Positions 34,310 through 42,066 of a stretch of DNA of 64,000 bases are shown here, piece after piece. Within the stretch, counting starts at the first letter, position 1. The number at the start of each line of letters is the position of its first letter. The stretch comes from Gemmata massiliana. GTDB lineage: Bacteria > Planctomycetota > Planctomycetia > Gemmatales > Gemmataceae. The notes below the pieces were generated by a model. It had not been told where the DNA came from, searched no databases, and saw only the letters and a list, made by a program, of their open reading frames with translations. The DNA lies in the NCBI RefSeq assembly GCF_901538265.1, contig NZ_LR593886.1, forward strand, positions 4,795,738 to 4,859,737, given 5' to 3'. Position numbers and translations under genes: made by a program.

Positions 34310-36178
34310 ATGGCAACCGAAGCGGAGCTGAAGGCGGCGGGCGAAAAGTACATCCCCAAGGACTACGACCCCGCGCTCTACAAACTGCGCCACTCCCTCG
34401 CGCACGTTCTCGCGCAAGCGGTCGTCGAGCGGTTCCCGCAGGCGAAGCCCACCATCGGCCCGCCCGTCGAGTACGGGTTCTACTACGACTTCGACCTCGA
34501 CGTGAACCCGTCCGACGGCGACCTGGAGTGGATCGGCAACCGGATGCGGCAGATCATCAAGGGGAAGCACGCCTTCAAGGTGCGCGAGATCAGCGCCGAC
34601 GAGGGCCGCGAACTCTTCAAGGACAACCCGTACAAACTCGAACTCATCGACGGGCTGACCGCGGGCAAGGACGAGTACGGGAACGCCTCGGCCGACGCGC
34701 CGACCATTACCGTTTACCAGCAGGACACTTTCTCCGACCTCTGCCGCGGGCCGCACGTCGAAACCACCGGCGACCTCGACGCGAAGGGGTTCAAGATCCA
34801 GCAGGTCACCGGCTCCTACTGGCGCGGCGACAGCAAGAACAAGGCGCTCAAGCGGTTCCACGCGACCGCGTGGGTCAACGGCGACGACCTGAAGGCGCAC
34901 CTCGCGCGGCTCGAAGAAGCGGCCAAGCGCGACCACCGCAAAGTGGGCCGCGAGCTGGAACTGTTCGCCAACGAACCGGTGTTCGGCTCCGGCTTCCCGA
35001 TGCTGCTGCCGAAGGGCGCGACCATCCGCCGGCTGCTCGAAACCTTCATTACCGACTACGAGCGCCGCGCCGGCTACCTGCACGTGTTCACCCCGGACAT
35101 CGCGAAGAAGGAGTTGTACAAGATCAGCGGCCACTGGGACCACTATAAGGACAGCATGTTCCCGCCGATGGACATGGGCGAGGGAGGGAACGACGACGAG
35201 GAGCTGTGCCTGCGTCCCATGTGCTGCCCGCACCACATCCAGGTGTACAAGAGCAAGGCGCGGAGCTACCGCGACCTGCCCATCCGCATCGCGGAACTCG
35301 GCAACATGTACCGGTTCGAGCGGAGCGGGGTGGTCGGCGGGCTGTCGCGCGTCCGGTGCATGACCCTCAACGACGCGCACCTGTTCGTCCGGCCCGATCA
35401 GGTGAAGCAGGAGATCGCGGGCGTCCTGAGCCTGATGAAGAAGGCCTACGCCGACCTGGGCATCACCGAGTACCGGTTCCGGCTCTCGAAGAACGGCGAC
35501 CCGGACGGCCCCGCGACCGACAAGTACGTCGATAACCCCGCGATGTGGGAGAGCAGCACCACGATGCTGCGCGAGGTGCTGACCGAGTCCGGGATGCCGT
35601 TCTTCGAGGCGTGGAACGAGGCCGCGTTCTACGGGCCGAAGATCGACGTGCAGGTGAAGGACGTGATGGGCCGCGAGGAGACCCTCAGCACCATCCAGGC
35701 CGACCAGCACCTACCGGCGAAGTTCGAGCTGGAGTACAAGGACAGCGACGACACCCCGAAGCGCCCGGTGATGATCCACCGCGGCGTCATCTCCACGATG
35801 GAGCGGATGATGTCGTACCTGATCGAGCTGTACGCGGGCGCGTTTCCGGTGTGGCTTGCCCCGGTGCAGGTCGCGATCGTACCCATCGGCGACCGGCACT
35901 TCGAGTTCGCCCAGAAACTCGGCGACCAGTTGCTCGATAAGGACCACCGGGTCGATGTGGACCTGAGCAGCAAGCGGATGCAGGCGAAGATTCGCGATGC
36001 GCAGTTGCAGAAGATCCCGTACATCCTCGTCATCGGCGACAAGGAGATGGAAGCGAATGCGGTGGCCGTGCGCCTCCGGAGCGGCGAAGACCTTGGGGCC
36101 AAGCCGGTCGCGGAGTTCGTCGCGATGCTGGAAAAAGCCATTGCGACTCGCACCCTGAAACTGGTCCCGGACGCCTGA
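34310..36178 (+). CDS. thrS: Threonyl-tRNA synthetase lacking the TGS domain
   Basis: Charges tRNA-Thr with threonine. The 622-residue protein begins almost directly with the editing domain: HSLAHVLAQAV has His28 and His32, the pair found at about residues 73-77 in E. coli ThrRS, and the second editing motif is followed by YWRGDSKNKAL. The class II core follows: CLRPMCCPHH with the zinc Cys near 304, motif 2 YRFERSGVVGGLSRVRC, NDAH (zinc His), MIHRGVISTMERM (third zinc ligand and motif 3), and a C-terminal anticodon-binding domain starting at PVWLAPVQVAIVPIGDRH. The ubiquitin-like TGS domain is absent; 17 in-frame codons upstream of the ATG do not restore it. A clear terminator follows. Confidence 0.95.
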   Translation: MATEAELKAAGEKYIPKDYDPALYKLRHSLAHVLAQAVVERFPQAKPTIGPPVEYGFYYDFDLDVNPSDGDLEWIGNRMRQIIKGKHAFKVREISADEGRELFKDNPYKLELIDGLTAGKDEYGNASADAPTITVYQQDTFSDLCRGPHVETTGDLDAKGFKIQQVTGSYWRGDSKNKALKRFHATAWVNGDDLKAHLARLEEAAKRDHRKVGRELELFANEPVFGSGFPMLLPKGATIRRLLETFITDYERRAGYLHVFTPDIAKKELYKISGHWDHYKDSMFPPMDMGEGGNDDEELCLRPMCCPHHIQVYKSKARSYRDLPIRIAELGNMYRFERSGVVGGLSRVRCMTLNDAHLFVRPDQVKQEIAGVLSLMKKAYADLGITEYRFRLSKNGDPDGPATDKYVDNPAMWESSTTMLREVLTESGMPFFEAWNEAAFYGPKIDVQVKDVMGREETLSTIQADQHLPAKFELEYKDSDDTPKRPVMIHRGVISTMERMMSYLIELYAGAFPVWLAPVQVAIVPIGDRHFEFAQKLGDQLLDKDHRVDVDLSSKRMQAKIRDAQLQKIPYILVIGDKEMEANAVAVRLRSGEDLGAKPVAEFVAMLEKAIATRTLKLVPDA

Positions 36179-36210
36179 TCGGTTCCCGTTTGTAAACACT
36201 GGTTGCTCGA

Positions 36211-36256
36211 TAGCCGCGTGGCATCTCGATTGAGGTGCCACGCGGCTACTTTTTTT
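36211..36256 (+). terminator. Intrinsic terminator of thrS
   Basis: A 17-bp stem, TAGCCGCGTGGCATCTC (36211-36227), pairs with 36232-36248 with one G-U pair and a 4-base loop, followed by CTTTTTTT. It begins 33 bases past the thrS stop. Confidence 0.93.
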
Positions 36257-36460
36257 GTGCGAAAGGGTGCGATTCGGGCGGGATTTCGGAGCGCCGATAA
36301 TCGGAAGACAGCGCCGGGCACGAATAGGTTCGTTCGGGCGGTTTTCGGCTCATTTCTCGCGGTTTATGGGAGTAAATGTCCCCGGTGGTGCGTTGTACGA
36401 GTGGCGGGGGGAACGCGACCCGCCGGTGACTCCACTTCACTTCTGAGGAGGACGCGAACG

Positions 36461-36691
36461 ATGATCGTTCCACAACCGTGTGCCCGGTGCGGCGGGGAGA
36501 TCCCGCCCGAGCGGGTGGAGGCCATGCCCGAGACGATGGTGTGTGTGGCGTGTAGTCAGGAGATGGGCGGAGAGTTCACGGTGATCATGACACCGGAACG
36601 AATCAGTAAGGAGGGGAGCCTCAAGAAGAACTACGGTGGGTACAGCACGCGAAAGATCAGAAAGCCGATCAAGCCGAAGAACAGTGAGTGA
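36461..36691 (+). CDS. Small four-cysteine zinc-finger protein (DksA/TraR-type finger)
   Basis: A 76-residue protein with two CxxC knuckles, CARCGG (residues 7-12) and CVACSQE (about 28-34), which together should bind one zinc ion like the C-terminal finger of DksA/TraR proteins. The rest (GGEFTVIMTPERISKEGS) and the basic C terminus (STRKIRKPIKPKNSE) could contact RNA or RNA polymerase, but the acidic coiled coil of DksA is missing, so ppGpp-type activity is not implied. The start is firm: TGAGGAGGAC lies 9 bases before the ATG. It is monocistronic, with hairpins just after the stop. Confidence 0.75.
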   Translation: MIVPQPCARCGGEIPPERVEAMPETMVCVACSQEMGGEFTVIMTPERISKEGSLKKNYGGYSTRKIRKPIKPKNSE

Positions 36692-36711
36692 GGTCCGCGA
36701 GAGCGGACCTC
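36690..36711 (+). terminator. Hairpin overlapping the stop codon of the zinc-finger gene
   Basis: GAGGTCCGC (36690-36698) pairs with GCGGACCTC (36703-36711) around a GAGA loop. There is no T-run, so it is a weak terminator or an mRNA-stabilising stem. Confidence 0.5.
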
Positions 36712-36759
36712 GGTTCATTAATGGAGGTCGCGGACCCAAACTCCCACCGCTGTAATTGG

Positions 36760-36790
36760 CGCCCCCGCCGCTTGTGGGCGGGGGCGTTTA
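36760..36790. terminator. Terminator between converging genes
   Basis: CGCCCCCGCC (36760-36769) pairs with GGCGGGGGCG (36777-36786), followed by TTTATC. It lies immediately past the stop of the ECF-adaptor fusion (minus) and about 70 bases past the zinc-finger gene (plus), so it can serve both. Confidence 0.7.
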
Positions 36791-38932
36791 TCACTTCGGG
36801 GGCGCCGGGCGCTCGACCTCGACCGCAACTTCGGGCTGTGACTTCAACCCCTTGGGATCGACCACAACGAGATCGTCTGCTGTCAGACCGGATGCAATTT
36901 CAACTTCTTTCTCGTTGTGCTGACTGACTTTCACGAAGGTGAGCCGGGCTTTGCCGTCGCGATACACGTACACACCGTGTGAACCTCCGGGCCGTTCCTT
37001 CGGCCCCTCGGTAATCGCGCTGAGGGGCACGCGAAGCGCGTCCGCCGGCCCTTTCCCGAGGGTCAGCGTAACCTCACCGAACATACCCGGTCGGATGTCG
37101 TTGGTCGCGGCCGGGACATCGACCTCGACGCGCATCCTGCCGTTCTTTTCGATCGCGAACCCGATCCGAGAGATCTTTTCGTTGATGCGGACCCCGGGCC
37201 GTGAGGCGAACGTGACAACCGCAGAAGCCCCCACCGTAGCGTGAGCCACTTCCGATTCAGGGACGGCCGTGACGAACCGCACGCGGTCCACGCGCGTGAG
37301 GGTAAACAACGCTCGGTCGGTATCTCGTTCAGTGGGGCGCACGTGGTCACCGGCGGAGGCGTTCTGCCGGGTCACGACACCGTCGAACGGGGCTTCGATT
37401 TTCGCTTGTTCCAGCGCGAGACGAGCCTTCTGGAGCGCGAGATTGGCCGCTTCAATGGTGGTTTTGGCGTTACCCACGTTGGCCTCAGTTTGAAGCAGCT
37501 TGCTCTGTTTTACGGCTACGTCACTTTTCGCACTTTCAATGGCTACCGTTGCACCTTCGAGTTGGGTTTCGGCTGTGCGCAAATGCAGTTCGGCATCGGA
37601 AGCGTCCGATGTACCGGCACCAGAAATTTTGACGATCTGATCGTGTTTCTTCCTCCAGAGAACGTGGGTCGCTTTGGCTCCGGCCTCTTCGGTTTCGCGC
37701 TGTTTGACGGTGAGCTTGGCCGTGTTGATTTCTGCCTTTGCTGCGATGAGCCGGGCTTCGGCCTCGTGGAGTAAACTTTTCGCCTGTTCAATATCGATCT
37801 GCGCTCGGCGCTCTTCCAAAACGAGCGCCGGCGCGTCGATCTCGGCCAGGAGTTGACCACGTTTGACGTGATCGCCGAGGTTCACGTTGACTCTCTTCAA
37901 CGTTCCCGCGATCGTGGCGAACAAATCGGCTTGCTGGAGCGGTTCGGCGTGGCCGGCGTTCCGGGAAACCCGGTCCAGTCCGCCGCGTTGCGGTTGAACG
38001 ACCCGAACAACGGGAGCGGCCGGGGCTTTCTGCGCGCCCCCAACTTTCGCCTTCGGCGGTTGGTTCGGTTCTTCTTCGGGGCTGGCGTTCGGTGCGGCAA
38101 ACACGCCACCAACTGCGAGAAGCCCCAGGGCAAATAAGAGAGCGAGGGTCTTGAGTTTGGTCGCGTTCATGGTTCGGATCACTCCTTCCGCGATCGTGGC
38201 GGGTCGAGCGGTGAGCGCGGCTGTCGGGCGCCGGGTTGCGAAACCGGGTGCAGCGTGAACGGTGGAATCGATGAGCGCGGTCAGTGCGGACACGGCCGCT
38301 GCGCTCTCGGCGCACGCACTCAGCACAGTGACGATGAGTGCCGGAGCGAACCCGCGGCGGGTCAGGCGCTCCCGAAGGCGCTCGCGTGCGCGGGTCAATC
38401 GCGAGGAAACGGTTCCGGGCGGGCACCCGATCAGGCGCCCCGCTTCTTCGCCGGTTTTGCCTTCCAAACAGCAGAGTACGAACGCGACCCGGTGCCGCTC
38501 CGGTAACTTGGCGACCTCCTCGTCCAGCACGCGCTCCAGTTCTCGCGCGTTCGGGTCGGTCGTGGGGGCGGGGAGAAGGTCGGGGCTCGCGTCCGCGTGC
38601 GTCGCACGGCGGAGCCGGTCCGAACGGACCCGAACCGCGGCCCGGTACGCGATCCTGTACAGCCACCCCGCGAGCACTTCCGCCCGCGCGACCGAGGCCG
38701 CTTTGCGTGCGAGCACCAGGAACGCGGCTTGGAACGCATCGTCGGCGTCGTTCGGGTCCGCGAGCACGCGGCGACAGACAGCGAGCACCATCGGCGCGTG
38801 CCGGCGAACGAGCAACTCGAACGCGACCTCATCACCCGTACTGATGAACCGCGCGAGCAAATCCGCGTCGATCGGTGGACCGGTCGAGCTGAGGGACGGG
38901 ATTCGGGGTAGGCGGCGCGGTCCGTGGTTCAC
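36791..38932 (-). CDS. ECF sigma factor fused through a membrane helix to a HlyD/RND-type periplasmic efflux adaptor
   Basis: A 713-residue fusion. Residues about 37-103 are sigma region 2 (LLVRRHAPMVLAVCRRVLAD; DADDAFQAAFLVLARKA). Residues 130-190 are region 4 (LPERHRVAFVLCCLEGKTGE; GCPPGTVSSRLTRARERL). A linker ends in AEGVIRTMNATKLKTLALLF and a membrane helix at 260-280. The rest is a membrane-fusion/adaptor protein: first half of the lipoyl barrel (TIAGTLKRVNVNLGDHVKRG, 340-359), a long coiled-coil hairpin (372-520), the second lipoyl half (APFDGVVTRQNASAGDHV), then beta-barrel and membrane-proximal domains. The sigma part would lie inside the cell and the adaptor in the periplasm. Start is GTG behind GAGGG. 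An AGGAGTG before Met255 could allow a separate adaptor. No anti-sigma gene is adjacent. Confidence 0.88.
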   Translation of the reverse strand: MNHGPRRLPRIPSLSSTGPPIDADLLARFISTGDEVAFELLVRRHAPMVLAVCRRVLADPNDADDAFQAAFLVLARKAASVARAEVLAGWLYRIAYRAAVRVRSDRLRRATHADASPDLLPAPTTDPNARELERVLDEEVAKLPERHRVAFVLCCLEGKTGEEAGRLIGCPPGTVSSRLTRARERLRERLTRRGFAPALIVTVLSACAESAAAVSALTALIDSTVHAAPGFATRRPTAALTARPATIAEGVIRTMNATKLKTLALLFALGLLAVGGVFAAPNASPEEEPNQPPKAKVGGAQKAPAAPVVRVVQPQRGGLDRVSRNAGHAEPLQQADLFATIAGTLKRVNVNLGDHVKRGQLLAEIDAPALVLEERRAQIDIEQAKSLLHEAEARLIAAKAEINTAKLTVKQRETEEAGAKATHVLWRKKHDQIVKISGAGTSDASDAELHLRTAETQLEGATVAIESAKSDVAVKQSKLLQTEANVGNAKTTIEAANLALQKARLALEQAKIEAPFDGVVTRQNASAGDHVRPTERDTDRALFTLTRVDRVRFVTAVPESEVAHATVGASAVVTFASRPGVRINEKISRIGFAIEKNGRMRVEVDVPAATNDIRPGMFGEVTLTLGKGPADALRVPLSAITEGPKERPGGSHGVYVYRDGKARLTFVKVSQHNEKEVEIASGLTADDLVVVDPKGLKSQPEVAVEVERPAPPK

Positions 38933-39012
38933 AGGGTGCCCTCGGGGTCTTCACCGTAGTAGAGCCACGGACGGGCGCGAGTTCTCCATCTTTTTTCTGA
39001 GCGGCCGTAAAG

Positions 39013-39045
39013 TTTGGGGAATTCCGGAGCCGACGGTTCCCCAAA
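39013..39045. promoter_or_regulatory. Hairpin between divergent genes
   Basis: TTTGGGGAA (39013-39021) pairs with TTCCCCAAA (39037-39045) in the 212-base gap between the ECF-adaptor fusion (minus) and the zinc-ribbon gene (plus). It is a dyad large enough for a regulator or an mRNA leader stem; no matching regulator is known to me. Confidence 0.35.
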
Positions 39046-39144
39046 TCTTGTGGCGAACGTACCACGCGGACCGCGGTGTGGCGGGTCGGCTGGTCCTCGC
39101 TAAAAATCTCGAAGTGTTCCGCTTTCTCACCTCAAGAGAACCAG

Positions 39145-40044
39145 ATGCCCATTCCAATCTCGTGCCCGGGTTGTGAGGCCCGGATCAAAGCGCCCGATGC
39201 CGCGGCCGGGAAGGTCGTTCGCTGTCCGAAGTGCCAGGGGCGGATTGCGGTCCCGGCAACCGAGCCGGCATTTGAAGTCGTCGACGAACCCGATGACGAA
39301 CAAGACGACGAACCCGTCCGCCCGAAGCGGAGCCCGAAATCGGACCGCCCGTCGAAGAAGCAGAGGCCGACCAAGTCCGGCGCGCCCGTGCTCCTTCTGG
39401 TTGGTGTCGGTGTGCTTGTTTTGGGATTGGGTGCCGGGGCGGTGTACTGGTTCGGGATCCGGGACAATAAACCGGTCGCCGAGGTCCGTTCTGCTTCGCC
39501 GTCACCGACGCGATCGGACTCTGCCGGAGGCGCCGGCGCCGCTCCGGTAGCAACACTGGACCCGAAGTTGGAGGGCCAACTCGCAGCCTATACAGATGTG
39601 TCCGGCTATCAAATCCGGCCGCCAGTCGGTTACACCGCATTGGCGGCCCAACCCCCAGAGGGAATGCTGGCAGGGGCGTGGACCGGTGCGCGGCGAGCCG
39701 ATGGCACGGCCGCGAGTTTGACGGTGATGGTGGCCACCCCGCCTCCCGGAGCAGGGGACAAGTCCGTTGAGGAATTTCTCAGCACCATGTTGCGCGGCAT
39801 CGAACAGCGGCGAACGAACTGGGAGCAGTCGCCGGCCGAGAAGTTCACCGTGAACGGGCTGACGATGCACCGGGTGCGGTGGTCCGGGGTCGACTCCAGA
39901 ATTGGTAAAGCCATGCGCGGATTTATCTACGTGGCCAAGCACGAGGGCCGGTACATCCAGATCGCCAGTCAAGACGTTGATCCGGGGCACGAGGCCGACT
40001 TAGCACTAACCGAGGCCGCGGCGCTCAGCTTCCGCAAGAAGTGA
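39145..40044 (+). CDS. Zinc-ribbon, single-pass membrane protein
   Basis: A 299-residue protein with cytoplasmic zinc ribbon ISCPGCEARIKAPDAAAGKV followed by VRCPKCQ (Cys7, 10, 27, 30), a form very common in planctomycetes. A disordered acidic then basic linker (about 38-78) leads to one membrane helix at 81-104 (LLLVGVGVLVLGLGAGAVYW). The extracytoplasmic domain is about 180 residues, including QIRPPVGYTALAAQPPEGML, KSVEEFLSTMLRGIEQRRTN and a late RGFIYVAKHEGRYIQIASQD. The last domain resembles secreted PsbP/MOG-like folds but I do not claim a family. ATG 39145 follows CAAGAGAACC. It is divergent from the ECF-adaptor fusion and upstream of two TolC genes. Confidence 0.75.
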   Translation: MPIPISCPGCEARIKAPDAAAGKVVRCPKCQGRIAVPATEPAFEVVDEPDDEQDDEPVRPKRSPKSDRPSKKQRPTKSGAPVLLLVGVGVLVLGLGAGAVYWFGIRDNKPVAEVRSASPSPTRSDSAGGAGAAPVATLDPKLEGQLAAYTDVSGYQIRPPVGYTALAAQPPEGMLAGAWTGARRADGTAASLTVMVATPPPGAGDKSVEEFLSTMLRGIEQRRTNWEQSPAEKFTVNGLTMHRVRWSGVDSRIGKAMRGFIYVAKHEGRYIQIASQDVDPGHEADLALTEAAALSFRKK

Positions 40045-40393
40045 TTCGAGATGGCCGGCCGCGGTGCTGTCAGTTGAAGTACCTCTCCTACAACACAACT
40101 CTCACCTCTCCCAACTCCTTCACCAACTTTGGCGCCACCTCACGGCCCGGCAGACCGGGTCGGAAAACGGGCGCATCCCGTTCGCGTGGGCAGTTGCGCA
40201 CCGCGGGGAGGGAAAATTCGCCATCCTGCGCCGAGAAACTGATCTTCGCCCCCCGCGCATCCGATGAATCTCTTGCCACCTCTCGAATCGACTAATCTTA
40301 CCACCCGCGCGAGTTCGATCAGATCCCTAGCCCGAACCCGCGCCCGGCCTGAAGCTGGACACGGAGGCGGCGTTCCAATTGTCGGAGGGGACC
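40045..40393. other. 349-base gap before the first TolC gene
   Basis: No clear gene. A 63-codon minus-strand open frame (40279-40088, GTG start) ends in the protein-like GREVAPKLVKELGEVRVVL, but it has no ribosome-binding site or recognised similarity. The plus strand has a CT-rich tract near 40081-40135. No consensus promoter was found. Confidence 0.4.
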
Positions 40394-42028
40394 ATGCGCA
40401 CGACGCGCCGGGTATGGGTGCGGCTCGCGAGCGGCGTTCTCGGAACCGCGCTCGCGACAACCGTAGTGGCTCAGCCCCCCAAGAGCGATCAGCCGCCAAA
40501 AAAGGACAGTCCAGCGGAGAAGGGCACTCAACCCAAGTCCGCGATCGATCCGCCCCCGGGAACGATCCTCGCGCCCGGCGAAGTGCCGATCGATCTCGCG
40601 AGCGCACTGCGGCTCGCAGGGGCCGAGAACCCGGAACTGTTGCTCGCTCGCCAGCGGATCGCGGAAGTCACGGCTGCCCGCCAACTTGCGGCCGCCCAGA
40701 TCCTCCCGAACCTGAACGTTGGGACCAACTATGACGCGCACCGCGGCACGCTCCAGCAGTCCACTGGGAGCATGTTGAAGGTGGACCGCGATTCGCTCTA
40801 TGTCGGCCTCGGTGCGAACGCAATCGGCTCCGGTACGGTCAACATTCCCGGCCTCAACTACAACCTGAACATCGGCACGAGCTGGTACGGGTTCCTCACC
40901 TCGCGCCAGCGCGTCACAACGGCGAACGCGGTCGCCGACGCCGTGCGCAACGACGTGCTCCTGCGGGTTTATTCCGCGTACCTCGATCTGCTCCGGGCCG
41001 AGGGGCGCCGGGCGATCGCGGTGAAGAACCGGACTGAGGGTGCGGAACTCGCCCGGATCACGGACGCCTACGCCAAGTCGGGCCAGGGGCGGAAGGCCGA
41101 CGCCGACCGCGCCGCGGTGGAATTGCGGCGCCGCGACGCGGATCTCACGCAGGCCGAAGCCGACATCCTCACCAGTTCCGCGCGCCTGTGCCAGTTGCTC
41201 AACCTCAACCCGTCCACGCGACTCAAGCCGGTCGACGGCTGGGTCGTGCCCGCGCCGCTCGTTCCGGACCCGACGCCGCTCGCGGACCTACTCGCGGTCG
41301 CGCTCATGCAGCGCCCGGAACTCGCCGCGCGCCGGTCCGAGGTGCGCGAGATGCTCTACGAACTATCGCTCGCGAAAGTGCTGCCGTTCTCGCCGAACGT
41401 GATTCTCGGCTTCAGCGCCGGTGGGTTCGGTGGTGGGAGCGATTTGGTGAGCACGCCCCCCGGTGTGACGGGCAGCAACGGGCAGCTCGCGCCGCGCTTC
41501 AGCAACCTGGACGGCCGCGCGGACTTCGACGTGGTGGTGTTCTGGACGTTCCGCAACTTGGGGGTCGGGAACGTCGCTCTGGTGCGGGCCGCGGACAGTC
41601 GCGTGAAACAAATGCGGCTGCGCGAACTCGAAACGGTGAACCTCGTGCGGGCGCAGGTGGCCGAATCGCACGCGCGAGTGGGCGCGCGGTTCCTCCAGAT
41701 CGATGCCACCGAAAAAGCCGTGCGCGCGAGTACCGAGGCGTATTCCGAAGATTTCACGCGCATCAAAGCTGGCGCCGGGCTGCCGCTCGAAGCGATCGAC
41801 AGTTTGCGGCTGCTCGGTCGGTCGCGGTACGAGTACCTGGACACCATTGTCGATTACAACCGCGCCCAAATCCAACTCTGGGTGTCGCTGGGGCAACCGC
41901 CCGCGAACGCGCTCGCCCGGCCCGTTCCGGCCGAACTCGTACCGCCCCCGGTGATCGAAGTTCCGCCCGGTCCGCGGCCTTTCCCCGTTCCTCCCACGCT
42001 GCCGAAGTCGCTCCCGGTCAAACCGTGA
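40394..42028 (+). CDS. TolC-family outer-membrane efflux protein (signal-peptide type)
   Basis: A 544-residue protein of the TolC/OEP fold, which forms trimeric outer-membrane channels for export. It has a signal peptide at 1-24 (RLASGVLGTALATTVVAQ), then a Pro/Lys linker. The duplicated outer-membrane efflux domain includes IDLASALRLAGAENPELLLA, ILPNLNVGTNYDAHRG, the helix ADAVRNDVLLRVYSAYLDLL and a second repeat, LLAVALMQRPELAARRSEVR. The C-terminal helix carries IDSLRLLGRSRYEYLDTIVD. ATG 40394 is fixed by GGAGGGG just upstream. A paralogue follows after 38 bases, so the two form an operon. No inner-membrane pump is adjacent; the nearest adaptor is the ECF fusion. Confidence 0.9.
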   Translation: MRTTRRVWVRLASGVLGTALATTVVAQPPKSDQPPKKDSPAEKGTQPKSAIDPPPGTILAPGEVPIDLASALRLAGAENPELLLARQRIAEVTAARQLAAAQILPNLNVGTNYDAHRGTLQQSTGSMLKVDRDSLYVGLGANAIGSGTVNIPGLNYNLNIGTSWYGFLTSRQRVTTANAVADAVRNDVLLRVYSAYLDLLRAEGRRAIAVKNRTEGAELARITDAYAKSGQGRKADADRAAVELRRRDADLTQAEADILTSSARLCQLLNLNPSTRLKPVDGWVVPAPLVPDPTPLADLLAVALMQRPELAARRSEVREMLYELSLAKVLPFSPNVILGFSAGGFGGGSDLVSTPPGVTGSNGQLAPRFSNLDGRADFDVVVFWTFRNLGVGNVALVRAADSRVKQMRLRELETVNLVRAQVAESHARVGARFLQIDATEKAVRASTEAYSEDFTRIKAGAGLPLEAIDSLRLLGRSRYEYLDTIVDYNRAQIQLWVSLGQPPANALARPVPAELVPPPVIEVPPGPRPFPVPPTLPKSLPVKP

Positions 42029-42066
42029 CGATGCGGCACAGAACAGCTCTATTGGGGAGGACGGCG

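Noticed and set aside
36461..36691. Assigning the small zinc protein as DksA
   Set aside because: Only the four-Cys finger resembles DksA/TraR; the coiled coil with its acidic tip is absent.
40088..40279. 63-codon minus-strand open frame before the first TolC gene
   Set aside because: The last 20 residues look protein-like, but there is no ribosome-binding site or family match, and the GTG start is arbitrary; kept only as a note in the gap entry.
41188..42066. In-frame extension of the second TolC protein to 41188
   Set aside because: The extra sequence overlaps the first TolC gene in another frame and is Arg/Ala-rich; the lipoprotein signal and a strong ribosome-binding site fix the start at 42067.
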